Shown here: in pieces, positions 1 through 11,483 of the stretch
Position numbering within the stretch: the first letter of the stretch is position 1
Layout: each line of letters opens with the position of its first letter
From: Streptococcus sp. Marseille-Q0941
Lineage (GTDB): Bacteria; Bacillota; Bacilli; Lactobacillales; Streptococcaceae
Direction: 5' to 3'
DNA length: 64,000 nt
NCBI RefSeq assembly: GCF_943736975.1
Contig: NZ_CALSFO010000008.1
Span: 1-64,000 of the forward strand
The notes under the pieces: model-generated
Told to the model about the DNA's origin: nothing
The model's database searches: none
The model's input: the letters and a program-made list of their open reading frames with translations, nothing else
Position numbers and translations under genes: made by a program

Positions 1-28
1 CCTATTTCCATCAACCGCGATACACTCA

Positions 29-100
29 TAGTCCGTACGGGATTCGAACCCGTGTTACCGCCGTGAAAAGGCGGTGTCTTAACCCCTTGACCAACGGACC
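29..100 (-). tRNA. tRNA-Glu (UUC)
   Basis: A complete 72-nt cloverleaf reads on the minus strand. The acceptor arm GGTCCGT pairs with ACGGACT, the anticodon stem CCGCC/GGCGG closes a TTTTCAC loop (anticodon TTC), and the T-arm contains GGTTCGAATCC. CCA is not encoded. The gene body is identical to the second tRNA-Glu at 19834-19905, but the flanks differ. In pneumococcus a tRNA-Glu here leads into an rRNA operon, which would lie outside the window. Confidence 0.97.
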
Positions 101-121
101 TCGAGCTTTTCAACTCTTTCT

Positions 122-149
122 ATTATACCTACTTTTTCTACCTTGTCAA
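122..149 (-). promoter_or_regulatory. Promoter of the tRNA-Glu gene
   Basis: Reading on the minus strand there is a perfect -35 TTGACA (149-144), a 16-bp spacer and a perfect -10 TATAAT (127-122). The -10 lies about 20 bases before the mature tRNA. This consensus promoter shows the tRNA is transcribed independently of ftsH. Confidence 0.85.
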
Positions 150-211
150 CTAGTTTGACTCTTTTTTCTGAAATTTTATTACTAGTTTTCATAAATTTGT
201 ATTTATATAGT

Positions 212-243
212 AAAAAAGAGAGGAACATTTTTTATCCTCTCTT
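212..243 (-). terminator. Intrinsic terminator after ftsH
   Basis: On the minus strand GAGAGGA and TCCTCTC form a stem with a 10-base A/T-rich loop, followed by a run of six T. It lies about 20 bases past the ftsH stop codon and closes the tilS-hpt-ftsH transcript. Confidence 0.85.
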
Positions 244-263
244 GTATCTTGTCTACTAAGATT

Positions 264-2225
264 TTAGTTTTCTTCAGCCATTTTCGATTTGACTTCATCA
301 TATGATAGAGCACGAGATTCTTCTTCTTCTTCTGATTCAGGCATCTTTCCTGTTTCATACAGAGATTTGATTTGTGTACTATCCAATGTTTCATATTTCA
401 ACAAGGCTTGTGCAATCAATTTATGCGTTTCACGGTTTGATTGAATGATCTCAGCCGCTTTATTACGTGCTTCATTCAATAAAGCTCGAACTTCTTCGTC
501 AATTTCGTAAGCAGTACGCTCTGAAATTGTTTTTTGTGGAGATTGAGCACCAAACATAGCATGATTACCTTCATACTGAACTGGTCCAAGTTTTTCACTC
601 ATTCCATACTCAGTAACCATAGCACGCGCCATTTGTGTGGCTTGCTCGAAGTCGTTCGATGCACCTGTTGTTTGGACGTTGAAGATAATCTCTTCAGCAA
701 CACGTCCACCCATCAAACCTGCTAATTGTTCTTTCATATCTTCTTTAGATAGTAACATTTGATCTTCTTTTGGAAGAGCAATCATATAACCACCAGCACG
801 ACCACGAGGAACAATTGTTACCTTATGAACGACACGCGCATTGGACAAGACCAAACCAACAATTGTGTGTCCTGCCTCATGGTAAGCAACCATTTCACGT
901 TCTTTTTGAGAAACAGTTTTATCTTTCTTAGAAGGCCCTGCAATTACGCGATCTTCTGCCTCATCAATATCAGAAGCATCAATGACTGACTTATTGCGAC
1001 GGGCAGCAACTAAGGCTGCCTCGTTCAATACATTTTCCAAATCAGCTCCAACAAAACCTGGCGTTTGTTGTGCTACTAACTTCAAATCTACATCTTCTGC
1101 TAAAGGTTTATTTCTAGCGTGAACTTTTAGAATTGCTTCACGTCCCTTAACATCTGGACGACCAACCAATACTTTTCTATCAAAACGACCTGGACGAAGA
1201 AGGGCTGGATCTAATACGTCAGAACGGTTTGTTGCCGCAATAACGATAATTCCTTCGTTTCCTTCAAAACCATCCATTTCAATCAAGAGTTGGTTCAAGG
1301 TTTGTTCACGTTCGTCATTACCTCCACCTAAACCAACACCACGTTGGCGACCAACAGCATCGATTTCATCAATAAAGATAATGGCTGGTGCTGCTTTTTT
1401 AGCGTCCTCAAATAGAGAACGGACACGGCTTGCACCGACACCGACGAACATTTCTACAAAGTCAGAACCTGAAATACTAAAGAACGGCACGCCAGCTTCT
1501 CCCGCAACTGCTTTAGCAAGCAATGTTTTACCAGTTCCTGGAGGTCCTTCTAAGAGAACACCAGCTGGGATACGAGCACCTAATTTTGTAAAGCGTTTCG
1601 GATCTTTCAAGAATTCAACAACTTCAACAAGTTCTTGTTTTTCTTCCTCAGCTCCTGCTACATCTGAAAAGCGTACTTTGATATCTTCTTTATTAGCAGC
1701 CTTAGCTTTACTACGTCCAAAACTCATTGGATTACGTCCGCTATTTCCGCCCATATTTCCCATCATAGAAAACAGGAAGAAGAATAAAATGGCAAATGGT
1801 ACTACTGAAACTAGGATGTTAATCCACATACCACTTGAGCTCTCATGCTTCACTTCAACTTGTGTTTGGTGTTCACTTGCCAGTTTCTGCAAGTCCGCTA
1901 CAGTAGTATCCGATGGCAGAATAATACTTGTAAATTTCTCTACTTTTGTTACAGAAGGTGTGAAAAACTGAATACCTGTTTCTGGTTTTTCTGTTTTAGC
2001 AGTTTTATAAACACCAGATACTTCAATAACACTACCACTTGGCTGATAGGTTATTTCTTTTACATTGTCATTAGTGATTTCCTGCACCAATTCTGAGTAC
2101 TTAATTTGTTGGCTATGACCAGCAGCTCTTCCAGCAAAAAAGTACTGAAATCCTGTTACTAACAAGAAAATCATCAACAAATAAAGAAATGGATTTTTTA
2201 TAAAACCATTATTTTGTTTTTGCAT
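264..2225 (-). CDS. ftsH: ATP-dependent zinc metalloprotease FtsH
   Basis: Membrane-anchored AAA+ protease that degrades misfolded or short-lived membrane and cytosolic proteins. The 653 residues match the family length. Two membrane segments (about 11-31 and 135-155) bracket an extracytoplasmic domain. The AAA module has Walker A GPPGTGKT at 227-234, a Walker B ending [11 protein letters not shown], and the second region of homology with paired arginines. The peptidase carries the zinc motif HEAGH near residue 450. The acidic C-terminal tail is typical of streptococci. It is the last gene of the run from divIC through tilS and hpt, starting 16 bases after hpt, and is followed by a terminator. 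The N-terminal [12 protein letters not shown] is a normal family start. Confidence 0.98.
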   Translation of the reverse strand: MQKQNNGFIKNPFLYLLMIFLLVTGFQYFFAGRAAGHSQQIKYSELVQEITNDNVKEITYQPSGSVIEVSGVYKTAKTEKPETGIQFFTPSVTKVEKFTSIILPSDTTVADLQKLASEHQTQVEVKHESSSGMWINILVSVVPFAILFFFLFSMMGNMGGNSGRNPMSFGRSKAKAANKEDIKVRFSDVAGAEEEKQELVEVVEFLKDPKRFTKLGARIPAGVLLEGPPGTGKTLLAKAVAGEAGVPFFSISGSDFVEMFVGVGASRVRSLFEDAKKAAPAIIFIDEIDAVGRQRGVGLGGGNDEREQTLNQLLIEMDGFEGNEGIIVIAATNRSDVLDPALLRPGRFDRKVLVGRPDVKGREAILKVHARNKPLAEDVDLKLVAQQTPGFVGADLENVLNEAALVAARRNKSVIDASDIDEAEDRVIAGPSKKDKTVSQKEREMVAYHEAGHTIVGLVLSNARVVHKVTIVPRGRAGGYMIALPKEDQMLLSKEDMKEQLAGLMGGRVAEEIIFNVQTTGASNDFEQATQMARAMVTEYGMSEKLGPVQYEGNHAMFGAQSPQKTISERTAYEIDEEVRALLNEARNKAAEIIQSNRETHKLIAQALLKYETLDSTQIKSLYETGKMPESEEEEESRALSYDEVKSKMAEEN

Positions 2226-2241
2226 TCAACAACTTACCCTT

Positions 2242-2784
2242 CTATTTTGAGTAAACTTCCTCTTTTAATACACCTACATAAGGAAGATTACGATAGTTTT
2301 CATTATAGTCTAAACCATAGCCTACAACGAATTCATTTGGAATTGTAAAACATGTATAATCTGCTTCGATTTCTACTGTACGTCCTTCTGGTTTATCCAG
2401 CATAGTAACAATCTTAACAGATGCTGCTTCTCTAGCAGTAAACATATCTCTCAAACTTTTTAAAGTCTGACCAGTATCAATAATATCTTCTACAAAGACA
2501 ATGTGTCTACCTTTAACATCTTGAGTTACATCTTGTTTGATATTGATGACACCACTACTTACAGTTCCACCATGATAACTAGAAACCATCATAAAATCCA
2601 TTTCAAGATGAGTGTCGATATATTTAACTAATTCTGCCATAAAAGGAATAGAACCTTTTAAAATTCCAACTAAAATCGGATTTTTTCCTTCGTAATCTTT
2701 CGTCAGTTGAGCACCTAACTTTTTAGCTGCTTCTGTAATTTCATCTTGTGAAATCATAATTTTCTTGATGTCTTGTTCTAACAT
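2242..2784 (-). CDS. hpt: Hypoxanthine(-guanine) phosphoribosyltransferase
   Basis: Purine salvage enzyme that makes IMP or GMP from hypoxanthine or guanine and PRPP in the cytosol. The 180-residue length is typical. The PRPP-binding motif [13 protein letters not shown] lies near residues 95-107, and the purine-pocket region with a [17 protein letters not shown]-like C-terminus is intact. It starts 4 bases after the tilS stop, so the two are probably translationally coupled. The tilS-hpt-ftsH order is the classic Bacillales/Lactobacillales arrangement. Confidence 0.97.
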   Translation of the reverse strand: MLEQDIKKIMISQDEITEAAKKLGAQLTKDYEGKNPILVGILKGSIPFMAELVKYIDTHLEMDFMMVSSYHGGTVSSGVINIKQDVTQDVKGRHIVFVEDIIDTGQTLKSLRDMFTAREAASVKIVTMLDKPEGRTVEIEADYTCFTIPNEFVVGYGLDYNENYRNLPYVGVLKEEVYSK

Positions 2785-2788
2785 GATT

Positions 2789-4066
2789 TTACCTATCTAT
2801 TTTTTCTATATAAAGTACAGTGTTCATTATATCATTTTTCATTTTTATACTCAAATCACTGATTTCAATTCCTAAAATTGAACAAATTTCGCCGGATTGC
2901 TCAATAATAATCGCATTTTTTCGTTTTTCTGTAGGAATTTTTAAATCAATAAAAAGTCGTCTTACTTTTTTTCGGTAACCATTTTTTATCAAATAATCAC
3001 CTGGCTTTCGATGTCGCAAAATCAATGATGTTTCACGGGAAACATTTATATGTTGAATATCTTCTCCTCTTAGAGGAATTCCAAATGAAAAGAGATAACC
3101 ATCATAATAAACTTGATTTTGATAGTTTAACACACACTCACTACTTTTTTCATCAGACTTTGGTCTGATTTTACAAATTTGAAAGTGATTGTACTCTTTA
3201 ACTAATTTGTAGCCATTTTTCAAACTATGGTGGTATTGACTTTTAGTCTTTAGAATATGATGAATTTCTCGAAATTGTTCTCTAGTTACATTTAAATCAG
3301 CAAAACGACTAAGATATTGTTGTAGTAAAACTCCTTGCGTTGCTTCACTAAAAGATAAAAACTGAGTTAAATCTTCTACATCAACTGCTTGAGATAATTC
3401 AGCCAGAGCAATTTGATAGTCAGAAACTTCTTTTCCAAACTCTAAAATTGCTTTTTTTACCTGAACATTTTCTTTTTCTAACTGTGGCAGATAGAGGTTG
3501 CGAATACGATTGCGAAGATAGTGATTTTCTTTATTCGTTGAATCTTCAAAATGCTCAATTTCAGGAAAATCCTTCTTATAAAAAGACAACAAAGGACGAA
3601 TCAACTCTCCCTTATCAAACATTTGTCTTTCTTTAATAGCTGATAAATGGTGTAGTCTAACACCTCTAATCAATCGCATAAAGATTGTCTCAACTTGATC
3701 ATCTGCATGATGAGCAGTTACAAGAGCTGTAGATGAAGTTTTCTCCATCACTTCTCTAAAAAATTCATAGCGAAATTGACGAGCATTCGCTTCTGAAAAA
3801 TCTCCAGTAAAACAAGCTACATAAATTGGAATTCCAACTTGTTCAGCTAGTTTTCTTAATTCAATTTCTTCCTTATCTGACTCTGGTCGTTGTTTATGAT
3901 TTACATGAGCTAAAAACAATTCAATACCAAGTTCTTTTTTATAGGTCAAAAGAAGTTGAAAAAGAAACATCGAATCCAATCCACCAGACAAGGCTAGCAC
4001 AACTCTTGAATGTCCTTCAAAGTAACCTTTTTCTAGAAAATGATTTAAAAAATCTCGGTCTCTCAT
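2789..4066 (-). CDS. tilS: tRNA(Ile)-lysidine synthase
   Basis: Modifies C34 of the CAU-anticodon tRNA-Ile to lysidine, switching its specificity from Met to Ile codons. The N-terminal PP-loop ATP pyrophosphatase motif SGGLDS is at residues 27-32. The central domain contains the HHADDQVET region, and a C-terminal TilS domain (roughly 340-425) includes RHRKPGDYL. The start overlaps the upstream beta-lactamase-like gene in an ATGA junction, indicating coupling. A parS-like 16-mer is embedded in the coding sequence. Confidence 0.95.
   Translation of the reverse strand: MRDRDFLNHFLEKGYFEGHSRVVLALSGGLDSMFLFQLLLTYKKELGIELFLAHVNHKQRPESDKEEIELRKLAEQVGIPIYVACFTGDFSEANARQFRYEFFREVMEKTSSTALVTAHHADDQVETIFMRLIRGVRLHHLSAIKERQMFDKGELIRPLLSFYKKDFPEIEHFEDSTNKENHYLRNRIRNLYLPQLEKENVQVKKAILEFGKEVSDYQIALAELSQAVDVEDLTQFLSFSEATQGVLLQQYLSRFADLNVTREQFREIHHILKTKSQYHHSLKNGYKLVKEYNHFQICKIRPKSDEKSSECVLNYQNQVYYDGYLFSFGIPLRGEDIQHINVSRETSLILRHRKPGDYLIKNGYRKKVRRLFIDLKIPTEKRKNAIIIEQSGEICSILGIEISDLSIKMKNDIMNTVLYIEKIDR
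3029..3044. promoter_or_regulatory. parS: parS-like site (one mismatch)
   Basis: The 16-mer TGTTTCACGGGAAACA inside tilS differs at one central base from the palindromic ParB-binding consensus TGTTTCACGTGAAACA. It lies about 11 kb left of the origin. One mismatch in a 16-mer is tolerated by ParB proteins, so binding is plausible but not proven. Confidence 0.7.
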
Positions 4067-5331
4067 TTTAGGACCTCGTAGACATCCTTAGCAATTTTAG
4101 AAATGGTATCGTAATCAGAATTTTTGGTAAAGATTGAAATAACGAAAGGAGAATCTGTGTAGACTATTCCTACATCGTGTTTAAATTCATCTGCATCCCC
4201 AATTTTATGGGCTACCTTAGTAGAAATATTCTTAGCAATCCGCTGATTATCAAAAGATGTTTGTGAAAGGGATTCTAAAACAAAACCATTCTGATTATAA
4301 ATAGATTCCATAACTTGACCAGCCATTTTAGCTGAAGCCAACTTATCTGTCACATCCCATTCCTCACCTGCGATAGTAGCCATTTCTTTTTTAAAGACTT
4401 CATCTGATTTATTCGTAATATAATAAGCAAGAATATTATGAGCTACATTGTCAGATTCTTTTGCAGTTTTTGTGATTAAATCTTTGATTGTGTATTCTTT
4501 ATTGTCCGCTGTTTTAGGGAGACTTCCGCTTCCTTCCGGTTTATAAGAACCAGGAAAATCGTTAACTTCAGAAACATACTTTAGTTTCGTATCAAGTTGG
4601 TAATCACCTTGATTGATTTTTTCCTGAATATAATAAAGATAAGGTAATTTCATAACACTAGCAGCGTACATTTTTTGATTTTCATTAATGCCAGCTTCCT
4701 TACCTGTACTAAGTTGTTTAACATAAATAGAGAACTGTTCATTTTGATAATTCGCAGATAGAAACTCTTGTACTTTCTGAATACGATTATCATCATCGGA
4801 AATATAATTCGTCGAAATCCAACCTTTTTGCTTGATATGTAAGAATTCACGACCTTCAGCAAAAATAGACATATCTGCTTCAACTTCTTGATAAGACGCT
4901 AAAGTAGACTTTAATTCTTGTTGATCATAAGGACTATTATAAACGACAAATCCTGGTTCTAGCCATACTCGTTTTGAGAAATTATTGACGATGGAGCTAT
5001 CGTATAAAAGTCGTTTATCAGCCATCACAAATTGATTATTAGACAATTTAAAGACAGGCTGTCCTTGTTTATTTAATCTCCATTCTGTAACGGTTAATGT
5101 TGTTTCTGCATTTACTTTACCTGATTCATTAATCAGGTCTTCTGTAGAATAAACAGGTGTCTCACCATAAAATTTTGGAGATTCTATAGTATCTTGATAA
5201 TAAAAATGATACGGAGCGTGAGTTAAGGAATAAACTTCTTGTTTTGGAATAATAACTTGATTCTCAGTGCTTACTACTTGTACACTTTTTAGGAAAATAG
5301 GAAGTAGTAATATCACTAAAAATTTACGCAT
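4063..5331 (-). CDS. Secreted beta-lactamase-fold serine hydrolase
   Basis: Exported protein with a signal-like hydrophobic N-terminus (residues 3-20), an SH3-like middle portion (about 60-180) and a C-terminal class A beta-lactamase-type domain. The three active-site elements are visible: S225-V-M-K228 (SxxK), S293-D-N295 (SDN) and a K-I-G near residue 372 in place of KTG. The gene corresponds to the conserved streptococcal protein between divIC and tilS (recalled as SP_0010 in pneumococcus). Its substrate is not established. Its place in a divIC-tilS operon suggests a cell-envelope role rather than drug resistance. It overlaps the small ORF upstream by 8 bases. Confidence 0.88.
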   Translation of the reverse strand: MRKFLVILLLPIFLKSVQVVSTENQVIIPKQEVYSLTHAPYHFYYQDTIESPKFYGETPVYSTEDLINESGKVNAETTLTVTEWRLNKQGQPVFKLSNNQFVMADKRLLYDSSIVNNFSKRVWLEPGFVVYNSPYDQQELKSTLASYQEVEADMSIFAEGREFLHIKQKGWISTNYISDDDNRIQKVQEFLSANYQNEQFSIYVKQLSTGKEAGINENQKMYAASVMKLPYLYYIQEKINQGDYQLDTKLKYVSEVNDFPGSYKPEGSGSLPKTADNKEYTIKDLITKTAKESDNVAHNILAYYITNKSDEVFKKEMATIAGEEWDVTDKLASAKMAGQVMESIYNQNGFVLESLSQTSFDNQRIAKNISTKVAHKIGDADEFKHDVGIVYTDSPFVISIFTKNSDYDTISKIAKDVYEVLK

Positions 5332-5446
5332 TCTTTTTCCCCTCTTCTTCTTGCAGTCGTAATAGATGATTTTTTTGAGCTAACTCATCTAATTTTTCAT
5401 CTGATTGACTTAAAAATTGTTCAACAATCTCTAATAAATTTTCCAT
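5324..5446 (-). CDS. Small conserved protein of 40 residues (function unknown)
   Basis: A 40-codon frame begins ATG at 5446 and reads MENLLEIVEQFLSQSDEKLD onwards, ending EEEGKKNA. It is charged, glutamate/lysine rich and probably helical, with no signal peptide. It starts 7 bases after the divIC stop and its last codons overlap the start of the beta-lactamase-like gene, so it sits fully inside the operon. An ORF of this size is annotated at the same position in pneumococcus (recalled, SP_0009). Function is unknown. Confidence 0.75.
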   Translation of the reverse strand: MENLLEIVEQFLSQSDEKLDELAQKNHLLRLQEEEGKKNA

Positions 5447-5452
5447 TTAACA

Positions 5453-5821
5453 TTACCTAGGAAGCAAGTCCGGAATTGTATAAACTTCCTCCCATGTTTT
5501 TGAATAATAATATTTTGCACGGGAATATTTAGCAGCATAGGATTCGTCTTTTAACTTCGTTGCTAAACTAGCTTCTTTATCCTTTTCATCGCTCAATTCC
5601 TGATATTGTTTGTTCAAATCAGCTAGTTGCTGGCGACGTGTTAGTAATTGTTGATAACTTTGCGCTAAATTATAAGTTGGTAAGATAAATAACAACATAA
5701 TCAAAATTAAAACCCAACCCATAAAACGATTCCGTTTTTGACGTTCTTCCATCATGTACTTACGACGTTGGTATTCATTTTGAATAAAAGAGTTATTCAT
5801 TTGGACTATTTTTTTATACAT
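5453..5821 (-). CDS. divIC: Septum formation initiator DivIC
   Basis: Small bitopic division protein that forms the DivIB-DivIC-FtsL complex at the septum and helps activate peptidoglycan synthesis. The 122 residues comprise a basic cytoplasmic N-terminus (1-32), one membrane segment (about 33-53: [19 protein letters not shown]) and an extracellular coiled-coil rich in Q, L and K (about 55-90). The C-terminus [17 protein letters not shown] is the conserved beta region. Its start overlaps the end of the rqcP gene by 8 bases, as in other Firmicutes. Confidence 0.95.
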   Translation of the reverse strand: MYKKIVQMNNSFIQNEYQRRKYMMEERQKRNRFMGWVLILIMLLFILPTYNLAQSYQQLLTRRQQLADLNKQYQELSDEKDKEASLATKLKDESYAAKYSRAKYYYSKTWEEVYTIPDLLPR

Positions 5822-6080
5822 CGTCTTCTACCCTTGTTTCACTGATGATTTCATACATTCCAGCTGCATCTTCTTTTTTTGTGCTATCTTTCATTTCTAG
5901 CACTCTCACAAGCAACAACTTATTTCCAAAGCGAATTTCAACCTGATCGTTGACTTTTAAATCTGTTGAACTCTTCGCAAGGATTCCATTTACCTTGATT
6001 CGCCCTTTATCTGCAACTTCCTTAGCCACTGTACGGCGTTTAATAATTCGTGATACTTTTAAATATTTATCTAATCTCAT
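5814..6080 (-). CDS. rqcP: S4-domain ribosome quality-control protein RqcP (YabO)
   Basis: An 88-residue single S4 RNA-binding domain protein: [20 protein letters not shown], then the DKGRIKVNG loop. In B. subtilis this protein (YabO/RqcP) binds the obstructed 50S subunit and assists RqcH in adding alanine tails to stalled nascent chains. I place the start at 6080, preceded by GAGG at a 9-base spacing. An in-frame TTG 15 bases upstream is unlikely. The mfd-rqcP-divIC order matches B. subtilis. Confidence 0.9.
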   Translation of the reverse strand: MRLDKYLKVSRIIKRRTVAKEVADKGRIKVNGILAKSSTDLKVNDQVEIRFGNKLLLVRVLEMKDSTKKEDAAGMYEIISETRVEDDV

Positions 6081-6145
6081 CTTATAATACCTCAAATTAT
6101 TATTGTACCATTTTTATCCCTTTTATAGAAGAAAAAAGGTAACTC

Positions 6146-9100
6146 CTAATGTGACTCTTTTGATTCTTTTATGTTTGCTAATGTTTCTCCAAAGGTTAAA
6201 AGACCTTCTAAAATCTCATAATCTTTTTTATTTCGAATATCAAAAACAACTTCTATCAAACCTTGATTCTCAGAAATGTTAGCCTTCAAACTTGTCTGTG
6301 AGAGGGCTTGGAAATAATCTTGAGTTAAGAATAGTTGTTGAGATATCTTTTCAAATTGAATCACAAGCTTATTATCTCTTCTTTCAACACGATTGACAAA
6401 GACTTTATCAAGATAAGCTTTTGCTAATCCAATTTCTAAGAGGTAAGCAACTACATCTGGATACTCTCCAAATCGGTCTATCAACTCATCTTGTAATTCT
6501 TCGTAGTTGACACGGTTGTCAATTTGACGAATTCTCTTGTAAATTTCAATTTTATGCCGTTCATCTGAAATGTACTCATCAGGAAGATAGGCATCAATTT
6601 GTAGAAGTAACTCAGCATTTCCTTTTTCACGTTTCTTGTCAGTTCCATTTTTCTTAGCAATGGCTTCTTCCAGTAACTGAGAATACAGTTCAAAACCAAC
6701 TGAATCGATAAAACCGGACTGGGAACTTCCTAAAAGATTACCCGCTCCACGGATAGACAAATCACGCATGGCAATTTTGAAACCTGAACCCAATTCAGTG
6801 AAACCTTTGATAGCTTCTAATCTTTTCTCAGAAACTTCTGTCAATGATTTATCTGGTCGATACATGAGATAAGCATAAGCAATACGATTACTACGACCAA
6901 CCCGACCTCTTAATTGATACAAGGTAGATAGACCCATGTGATCTGCATTTTCGATAAACAAGGTATTGGCATTTGGAATATCCACACCTGTTTCAATGAT
7001 TGTCGTGGTCACTAAAATATCATATTCACCTTCAATAAAATCAAGCAGTGTGTTCTCCAAACGAATTTCACTCATTTGACCATGAACAAAACCTATAGAA
7101 GCTTCAGGAATCAATTCTTGTAACTCTGAAACCTTCTTTTCAATCGTGTCAACTTTATTGTAAAGATAGTAAACCTGACCACCACGATCAATTTCTCTCA
7201 ATACAGCATCACGAATGACACGATCATTCTGTTCAAGGACATAGGTTTGTACAGGGTATCGATTTGTTGGAGGAGTTTCGATGACAGATAAATCTCGGAT
7301 ACCTAACATAGACATATGAAGAGTTCGAGGAATCGGTGTAGCTGTCAAGGTTAAGACATCAACCTTCTTTTTTAATTCCTTGAGTGCTTCTTTATGCTTG
7401 ACACCAAAACGCTGTTCCTCATCGATAATGATCAATCCTAAATCAGCAAATTCAACATCTTTAGATAAAACGCGATGAGTTCCTATCAAAATGTCTACTT
7501 GTCCTTTTTTCAATTTTTCAAGTGTCTCAGCCTGCTCTTTTTTACTTCTAAAACGACTCAAAACATCTACATTGACAGCAAATTGCTCAAATCTTTCTTT
7601 GAAATTACTATAATGTTGCTGAGCCAAAACTGTAGTAGGTACTAAAACAACAACCTGTTTATGATTATTGACAGCCTTAAAAGCAGCTCTCATTGCTACT
7701 TCTGTCTTACCAAAACCAACATCTCCAACTAAAAGTCGATCCATTGGTTGAGAACTTTGCATATCTTTCTTAATTTCTTCGATACTTCGAAGTTGATCTT
7801 CAGTTTCAACATAAGGGAAAGCCTCATCAAAAGCAACCTGATCTTCATCATCTTTTGAAAATGCATATCCTTTAAGTTGACTCCTCTCGGCATACAGTTT
7901 AATTAAGTCATCTGCAATATCTTCAACTTGATTTTTAACTTTTTGCTTGGCTTTTTTAAAACGTCCATCGTTTAATTTGTTTAACTTTGGAGCCTTACCA
8001 TCACTAGAAACATACTTAGAAAGAGTCTGTATCTGCTCTACAGGGATAGAAATTCGATCTCCATTTTGGTATTGGACACTTACGTAGTCTCTATGAATTC
8101 CTTTTATTTCAATTGTTTCAATTCCTAAATATTGGCCAATACCATGAATTTGGTGAACAACATAATCTCCTTTTTGAAGCTCATTATAATCCTTTAATCG
8201 TTCAGCGTTGCTAATATTTTGTCTGCGATACTTGCGTTTAATCTTCTTTTTAAAAATTTCATATTCAGTGATGAATACAAGATTCTCATCTACAAAATGA
8301 AAACCATGACGAAGATTTCCTTCAACTAGATTGACAGTTCCTTTACAGATTTCACTTTGATTACTGTTATCAACTTTAATGCTATATTCATCAAGAATCG
8401 TTGACAGTTTTTTTAATTCTGTTTGGCTGCTTGATTGAAGAACAATCGTATACTTTAATTTTTTATAGCGTTCAATTTCTTCCTTCAGAAAAGAAAACTG
8501 ATTGAAGAATTCTTGCATGGGATATTGATTGAATTGATAAAGATCATCAAATTTTAGATTTCCAAGACCTTTTTGAAAATTCGAAAAGAAACTCGCTGGT
8601 ACATATTTTTTTAATTGACTTTCTACATCCGCAAAATATTGTAAATTTGACACAGCTTTACTGTTATGTAAATCTTCTGTCAAGTAACTAGCTGTTTCCT
8701 TATCAAAAACATCATACTGATTGATAATTTTTTGAAAATCATCAAAGATAATAGGAATTTGATTCAAATAGTCAATCAATGTCCATTGTTTTTTATAAAA
8801 AATAGATAAAAACTTGCGAATATCTGCATGAAGAACTTGCTCTTTCGTGCAACTAAAAACTTCTTCTAAGTAAGACTTTAAAGTTGGAGAAATAGCTTTA
8901 TCAATCTCATGTTCTAAGAATTTTTGACCACGATGATAATCTTCAGCAGTTAGCAAAATATCACTAGCTGGATAAATCAAGACTTGAGATTGACTATCTT
9001 TTGATAATTGCGTTTCAGCATCGAATTCTCTAATCCCATCAATCTCATCACCAAAAAATTCTATTCGATAAGGAGATATTTGAGAAGTTTCAAAGATATC

Positions 9101-9637
9101 CAGAATATCTCCACGAAGACTAAACTCACCTTGACTTTGAACTTGTGTAACTTTTTTATAACCAAGAGAAATCAATTGAGTTTTTAGTTCACTTTGTTCA
9201 CATTCTTGGCCAATTTCAAGATTTAAAATACTATTATCAAAAATTTGAGGATCTGGTAAAAATAAGCGGCTAGCTGCTAGGTTACAAACTAAAATCCCTT
9301 TTTGAGACCTATCTCTTAAAAAACGCAAAGCTTCAACCCGAGAAAAAATCTTTTCCTGAGATGATACCAAAAATTCGACCATTGGTGAATCATCTACTAG
9401 AAATGGATAAACCAGATCTGAACCTAGTATGGAGATTAAATCATTGACCAAACGCTCAGCCTCTCCATATGTAGAAGTCATCACTAAAATCTTATCCTGA
9501 CTCTTTAGACTACTAGCAATAGCTAAGGATTTTGCTGATCCAGAAAGACCAAGTAGTAATTGTCTTTGTTTGAGAGATAAATGCTCATTCCATGATTGTA
9601 TCTGTTTATTCTCTAAAAAGAAATCGATTAATGACAT
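6146..9637 (-). CDS. mfd: Transcription-repair coupling factor Mfd
   Basis: Superfamily 2 translocase that removes RNA polymerase stalled at DNA lesions and recruits UvrA. About 1163 residues from the chosen start. In order: UvrB-like domains 1a/2/1b, the CarD-like RNAP-interaction domain with [16 protein letters not shown], the RecG-like translocase with Walker [10 protein letters not shown] and the box [10 protein letters not shown], then the TRCF C-terminal domain. The start at 9637 (MSLIDFF) fits family alignment and lies 4 bases after the pth stop. Two earlier in-frame starts (TTG 9673, ATG 9649) would overlap pth and have poor ribosome-binding sites. Confidence 0.96.
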   Translation of the reverse strand: MSLIDFFLENKQIQSWNEHLSLKQRQLLLGLSGSAKSLAIASSLKSQDKILVMTSTYGEAERLVNDLISILGSDLVYPFLVDDSPMVEFLVSSQEKIFSRVEALRFLRDRSQKGILVCNLAASRLFLPDPQIFDNSILNLEIGQECEQSELKTQLISLGYKKVTQVQSQGEFSLRGDILDIFETSQISPYRIEFFGDEIDGIREFDAETQLSKDSQSQVLIYPASDILLTAEDYHRGQKFLEHEIDKAISPTLKSYLEEVFSCTKEQVLHADIRKFLSIFYKKQWTLIDYLNQIPIIFDDFQKIINQYDVFDKETASYLTEDLHNSKAVSNLQYFADVESQLKKYVPASFFSNFQKGLGNLKFDDLYQFNQYPMQEFFNQFSFLKEEIERYKKLKYTIVLQSSSQTELKKLSTILDEYSIKVDNSNQSEICKGTVNLVEGNLRHGFHFVDENLVFITEYEIFKKKIKRKYRRQNISNAERLKDYNELQKGDYVVHQIHGIGQYLGIETIEIKGIHRDYVSVQYQNGDRISIPVEQIQTLSKYVSSDGKAPKLNKLNDGRFKKAKQKVKNQVEDIADDLIKLYAERSQLKGYAFSKDDEDQVAFDEAFPYVETEDQLRSIEEIKKDMQSSQPMDRLLVGDVGFGKTEVAMRAAFKAVNNHKQVVVLVPTTVLAQQHYSNFKERFEQFAVNVDVLSRFRSKKEQAETLEKLKKGQVDILIGTHRVLSKDVEFADLGLIIIDEEQRFGVKHKEALKELKKKVDVLTLTATPIPRTLHMSMLGIRDLSVIETPPTNRYPVQTYVLEQNDRVIRDAVLREIDRGGQVYYLYNKVDTIEKKVSELQELIPEASIGFVHGQMSEIRLENTLLDFIEGEYDILVTTTIIETGVDIPNANTLFIENADHMGLSTLYQLRGRVGRSNRIAYAYLMYRPDKSLTEVSEKRLEAIKGFTELGSGFKIAMRDLSIRGAGNLLGSSQSGFIDSVGFELYSQLLEEAIAKKNGTDKKREKGNAELLLQIDAYLPDEYISDERHKIEIYKRIRQIDNRVNYEELQDELIDRFGEYPDVVAYLLEIGLAKAYLDKVFVNRVERRDNKLVIQFEKISQQLFLTQDYFQALSQTSLKANISENQGLIEVVFDIRNKKDYEILEGLLTFGETLANIKESKESH

Positions 9638-9641
9638 TTCC

Positions 9642-10211
9642 TTACCCATTATATTTCTGCACTGTTTTTTCAAAGTTTTTCTCTTGTAAATAATAATTTA
9701 CAGCGTCGTCAACTTTGTCAATTGACTGTAAAATACCAATATAATCTTCTTGATCAAACTTACTCAAGACATGATGAACCACTGACATTCCTTTTTTAGG
9801 TCTTCCAATGCCAATCTTTACACGATTGAAAACCTGTGTACCGATATGTTGAATAATTGACTTGATTCCATTATGGCCACCAGCTGAGCCCTTAGCTCGG
9901 AGACGAATTTTTCCAACTTCCATGTCAAGATCATCGTAAATAATCAGTAAATCTTCAATATCTAAACCATAGTAGGTTAATAAAGCATGAACTGCTTTTC
10001 CACTTTCATTCATAAAAGTAGTTGGTTTCACCAGATAAATTTTTTCACCATTAAGGAAAAATGAAGCTAACTCCGCTTGGAATATCTTATCGTGTGTAAA
10101 GGTGACGTTCTGTTTTTTTGCTAGTTGATCAATCAGCATAAAGCCAACATTATGTTTGGTTTCAAAATATTTATCTCCTGGATTTCCCAATCCCACAAGT
10201 AGTTTTGTCAT
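9642..10211 (-). CDS. pth: Peptidyl-tRNA hydrolase
   Basis: Cleaves peptidyl-tRNA released from stalled ribosomes, recycling tRNA. The 189-residue length is standard. The motif GLGNPGDKY (residues 7-15) is followed by catalytic His20 in KHNVGF, and the conserved FMNESG and IYDDLDM segments are present. It is immediately followed by mfd, and the two have been neighbours across Firmicutes. A hairpin separates it from ychF upstream. Confidence 0.97.
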   Translation of the reverse strand: MTKLLVGLGNPGDKYFETKHNVGFMLIDQLAKKQNVTFTHDKIFQAELASFFLNGEKIYLVKPTTFMNESGKAVHALLTYYGLDIEDLLIIYDDLDMEVGKIRLRAKGSAGGHNGIKSIIQHIGTQVFNRVKIGIGRPKKGMSVVHHVLSKFDQEDYIGILQSIDKVDDAVNYYLQEKNFEKTVQKYNG

Positions 10212-10237
10212 TTATTTTTCCTTTCAAAAGCCAAAAG

Positions 10238-10258
10238 GGTTGGAATTTTTTTCCAACC
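10238..10258 (-). terminator. Hairpin between ychF and pth (weak terminator or attenuator)
   Basis: GGTTGGAA and TTCCAACC form a perfect 8-bp stem with a 5-base A loop on the minus strand. It is followed only by CTTTTGG, so the U-tract is poor. It probably reduces rather than abolishes read-through from ychF into pth. Confidence 0.55.
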
Positions 10259-10283
10259 TAATTGACACTATTTAAAATGTTCA

Positions 10284-11399
10284 TTAAACGTTAAAGCGGA
10301 ATTCCATGATGTCGCCATCTTGAACGACATATTCTTTTCCTTCTTCACGCAAGCGTCCAGCTTCTTTTACAGCCTTTTCAGATCCATATTTCACCAAATC
10401 GTCATAAGACATGGTCACTGCACGAATAAAGCCTTTTTCGAAGTCAGAGTGAATAATACCAGCTGCTTGAGGAGCTTTCATACCTCGTTTAAAGGTCCAA
10501 GCACGAACTTCTTTTTCACCAGCTGTAAAGTAAGTTCCAAGTCCTAATAGATGGTAAGCAGCTCGAGTCAACTTATCCACACCAGATTCTGTCAAACCAA
10601 TGGCTTCAAGAAACTCTTTTTTATCTTCATCGTCTAACTCAGAAATTTCTTCTTCAGCACGCGCAGAAATGACCACTACCTCTGCATTTTCTGTTGATGC
10701 GAATTCACGGATTTGCTTCACATATTCAATAGATTCTGGATCTCCAACGACATCCTCATCCACATTTGCTACATAAAGAACTGGTTTAGTGGTCAAGAGG
10801 AAGAGTCCTTTAACTACTTTTTGTTCTTCATCTGTGAATTCAATGGTACGAGCTGATTTTCCATCTTCAAGAACTGGTTTAATCTTTTGAAGAACGTTAA
10901 ATTCTGCAACGGATTCCTTATCTTTTTGCGTACGTGCCATCTTTTCCACACGCGCATAGCGTTTATTAACAGATTCTAAGTCTGCAAGAATCAACTCTAG
11001 GTTAATAGTGTCAATATCTGCTAGTGGATCGACAAAGGCATCTTCACGACCTTGCTCACGCATAACATTCTCATCATCAAAAGCACGAACCACGTGAACA
11101 ATGGCATCAACTTCACGGATATTGGCCAAGAATTTGTTTCCAAGCCCTTCACCTTTAGAAGCCCCTTTGACAATCCCTGCAATATCTGTAAATTCAAAGG
11201 TTGTTGGGACTGTTTTCTTAGGAGTAATCATTTCCGTCAATTTTTGGAGGCGTTCATCTGGAACTTCTACCATTCCAACGTTTGGATCAATGGTCGCAAA
11301 GGGATAGTTTGCAGCCTCTGCTCCTGCTTTTGTAATTGCATTAAATAGGGTTGATTTACCAACGTTTGGCAAACCCACGATACCTGCTGTTAAAGCCAT
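10284..11399 (-). CDS. ychF: Redox-regulated ATPase/GTPase YchF (OLA1 family)
   Basis: Obg-family P-loop NTPase that prefers ATP and associates with ribosomes; it has been linked to stress responses. The 371 residues begin with the G1 motif GLPNVGKST (8-16), followed by the G2/G3 region [16 protein letters not shown], an inserted coiled coil (about 130-200), and a C-terminal TGS domain ending [15 protein letters not shown]. The start and RBS are ordinary. It is downstream of the DUF951 gene and dnaN, matching the pneumococcal order. Confidence 0.97.
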   Translation of the reverse strand: MALTAGIVGLPNVGKSTLFNAITKAGAEAANYPFATIDPNVGMVEVPDERLQKLTEMITPKKTVPTTFEFTDIAGIVKGASKGEGLGNKFLANIREVDAIVHVVRAFDDENVMREQGREDAFVDPLADIDTINLELILADLESVNKRYARVEKMARTQKDKESVAEFNVLQKIKPVLEDGKSARTIEFTDEEQKVVKGLFLLTTKPVLYVANVDEDVVGDPESIEYVKQIREFASTENAEVVVISARAEEEISELDDEDKKEFLEAIGLTESGVDKLTRAAYHLLGLGTYFTAGEKEVRAWTFKRGMKAPQAAGIIHSDFEKGFIRAVTMSYDDLVKYGSEKAVKEAGRLREEGKEYVVQDGDIMEFRFNV

Positions 11400-11483
11400 A
11401 GTTTCTCATTCTCCGTTCACATTTCAATCTTCCATATTATAACACAAAAAGGGAAAACTTGCTAACCCTCTAACTTCTTGCCT

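Noticed and set aside
1381-1971. Long open frame on the plus strand opposite ftsH
   Set aside because: It is the antisense shadow of a confidently identified gene, has no RBS and shows no protein family features.
3496-3505. TGCGAATA com-box-like octamer inside tilS
   Set aside because: Lies deep in the coding sequence without a T-rich tract or downstream gene in the right orientation; a chance match to an 8-mer.
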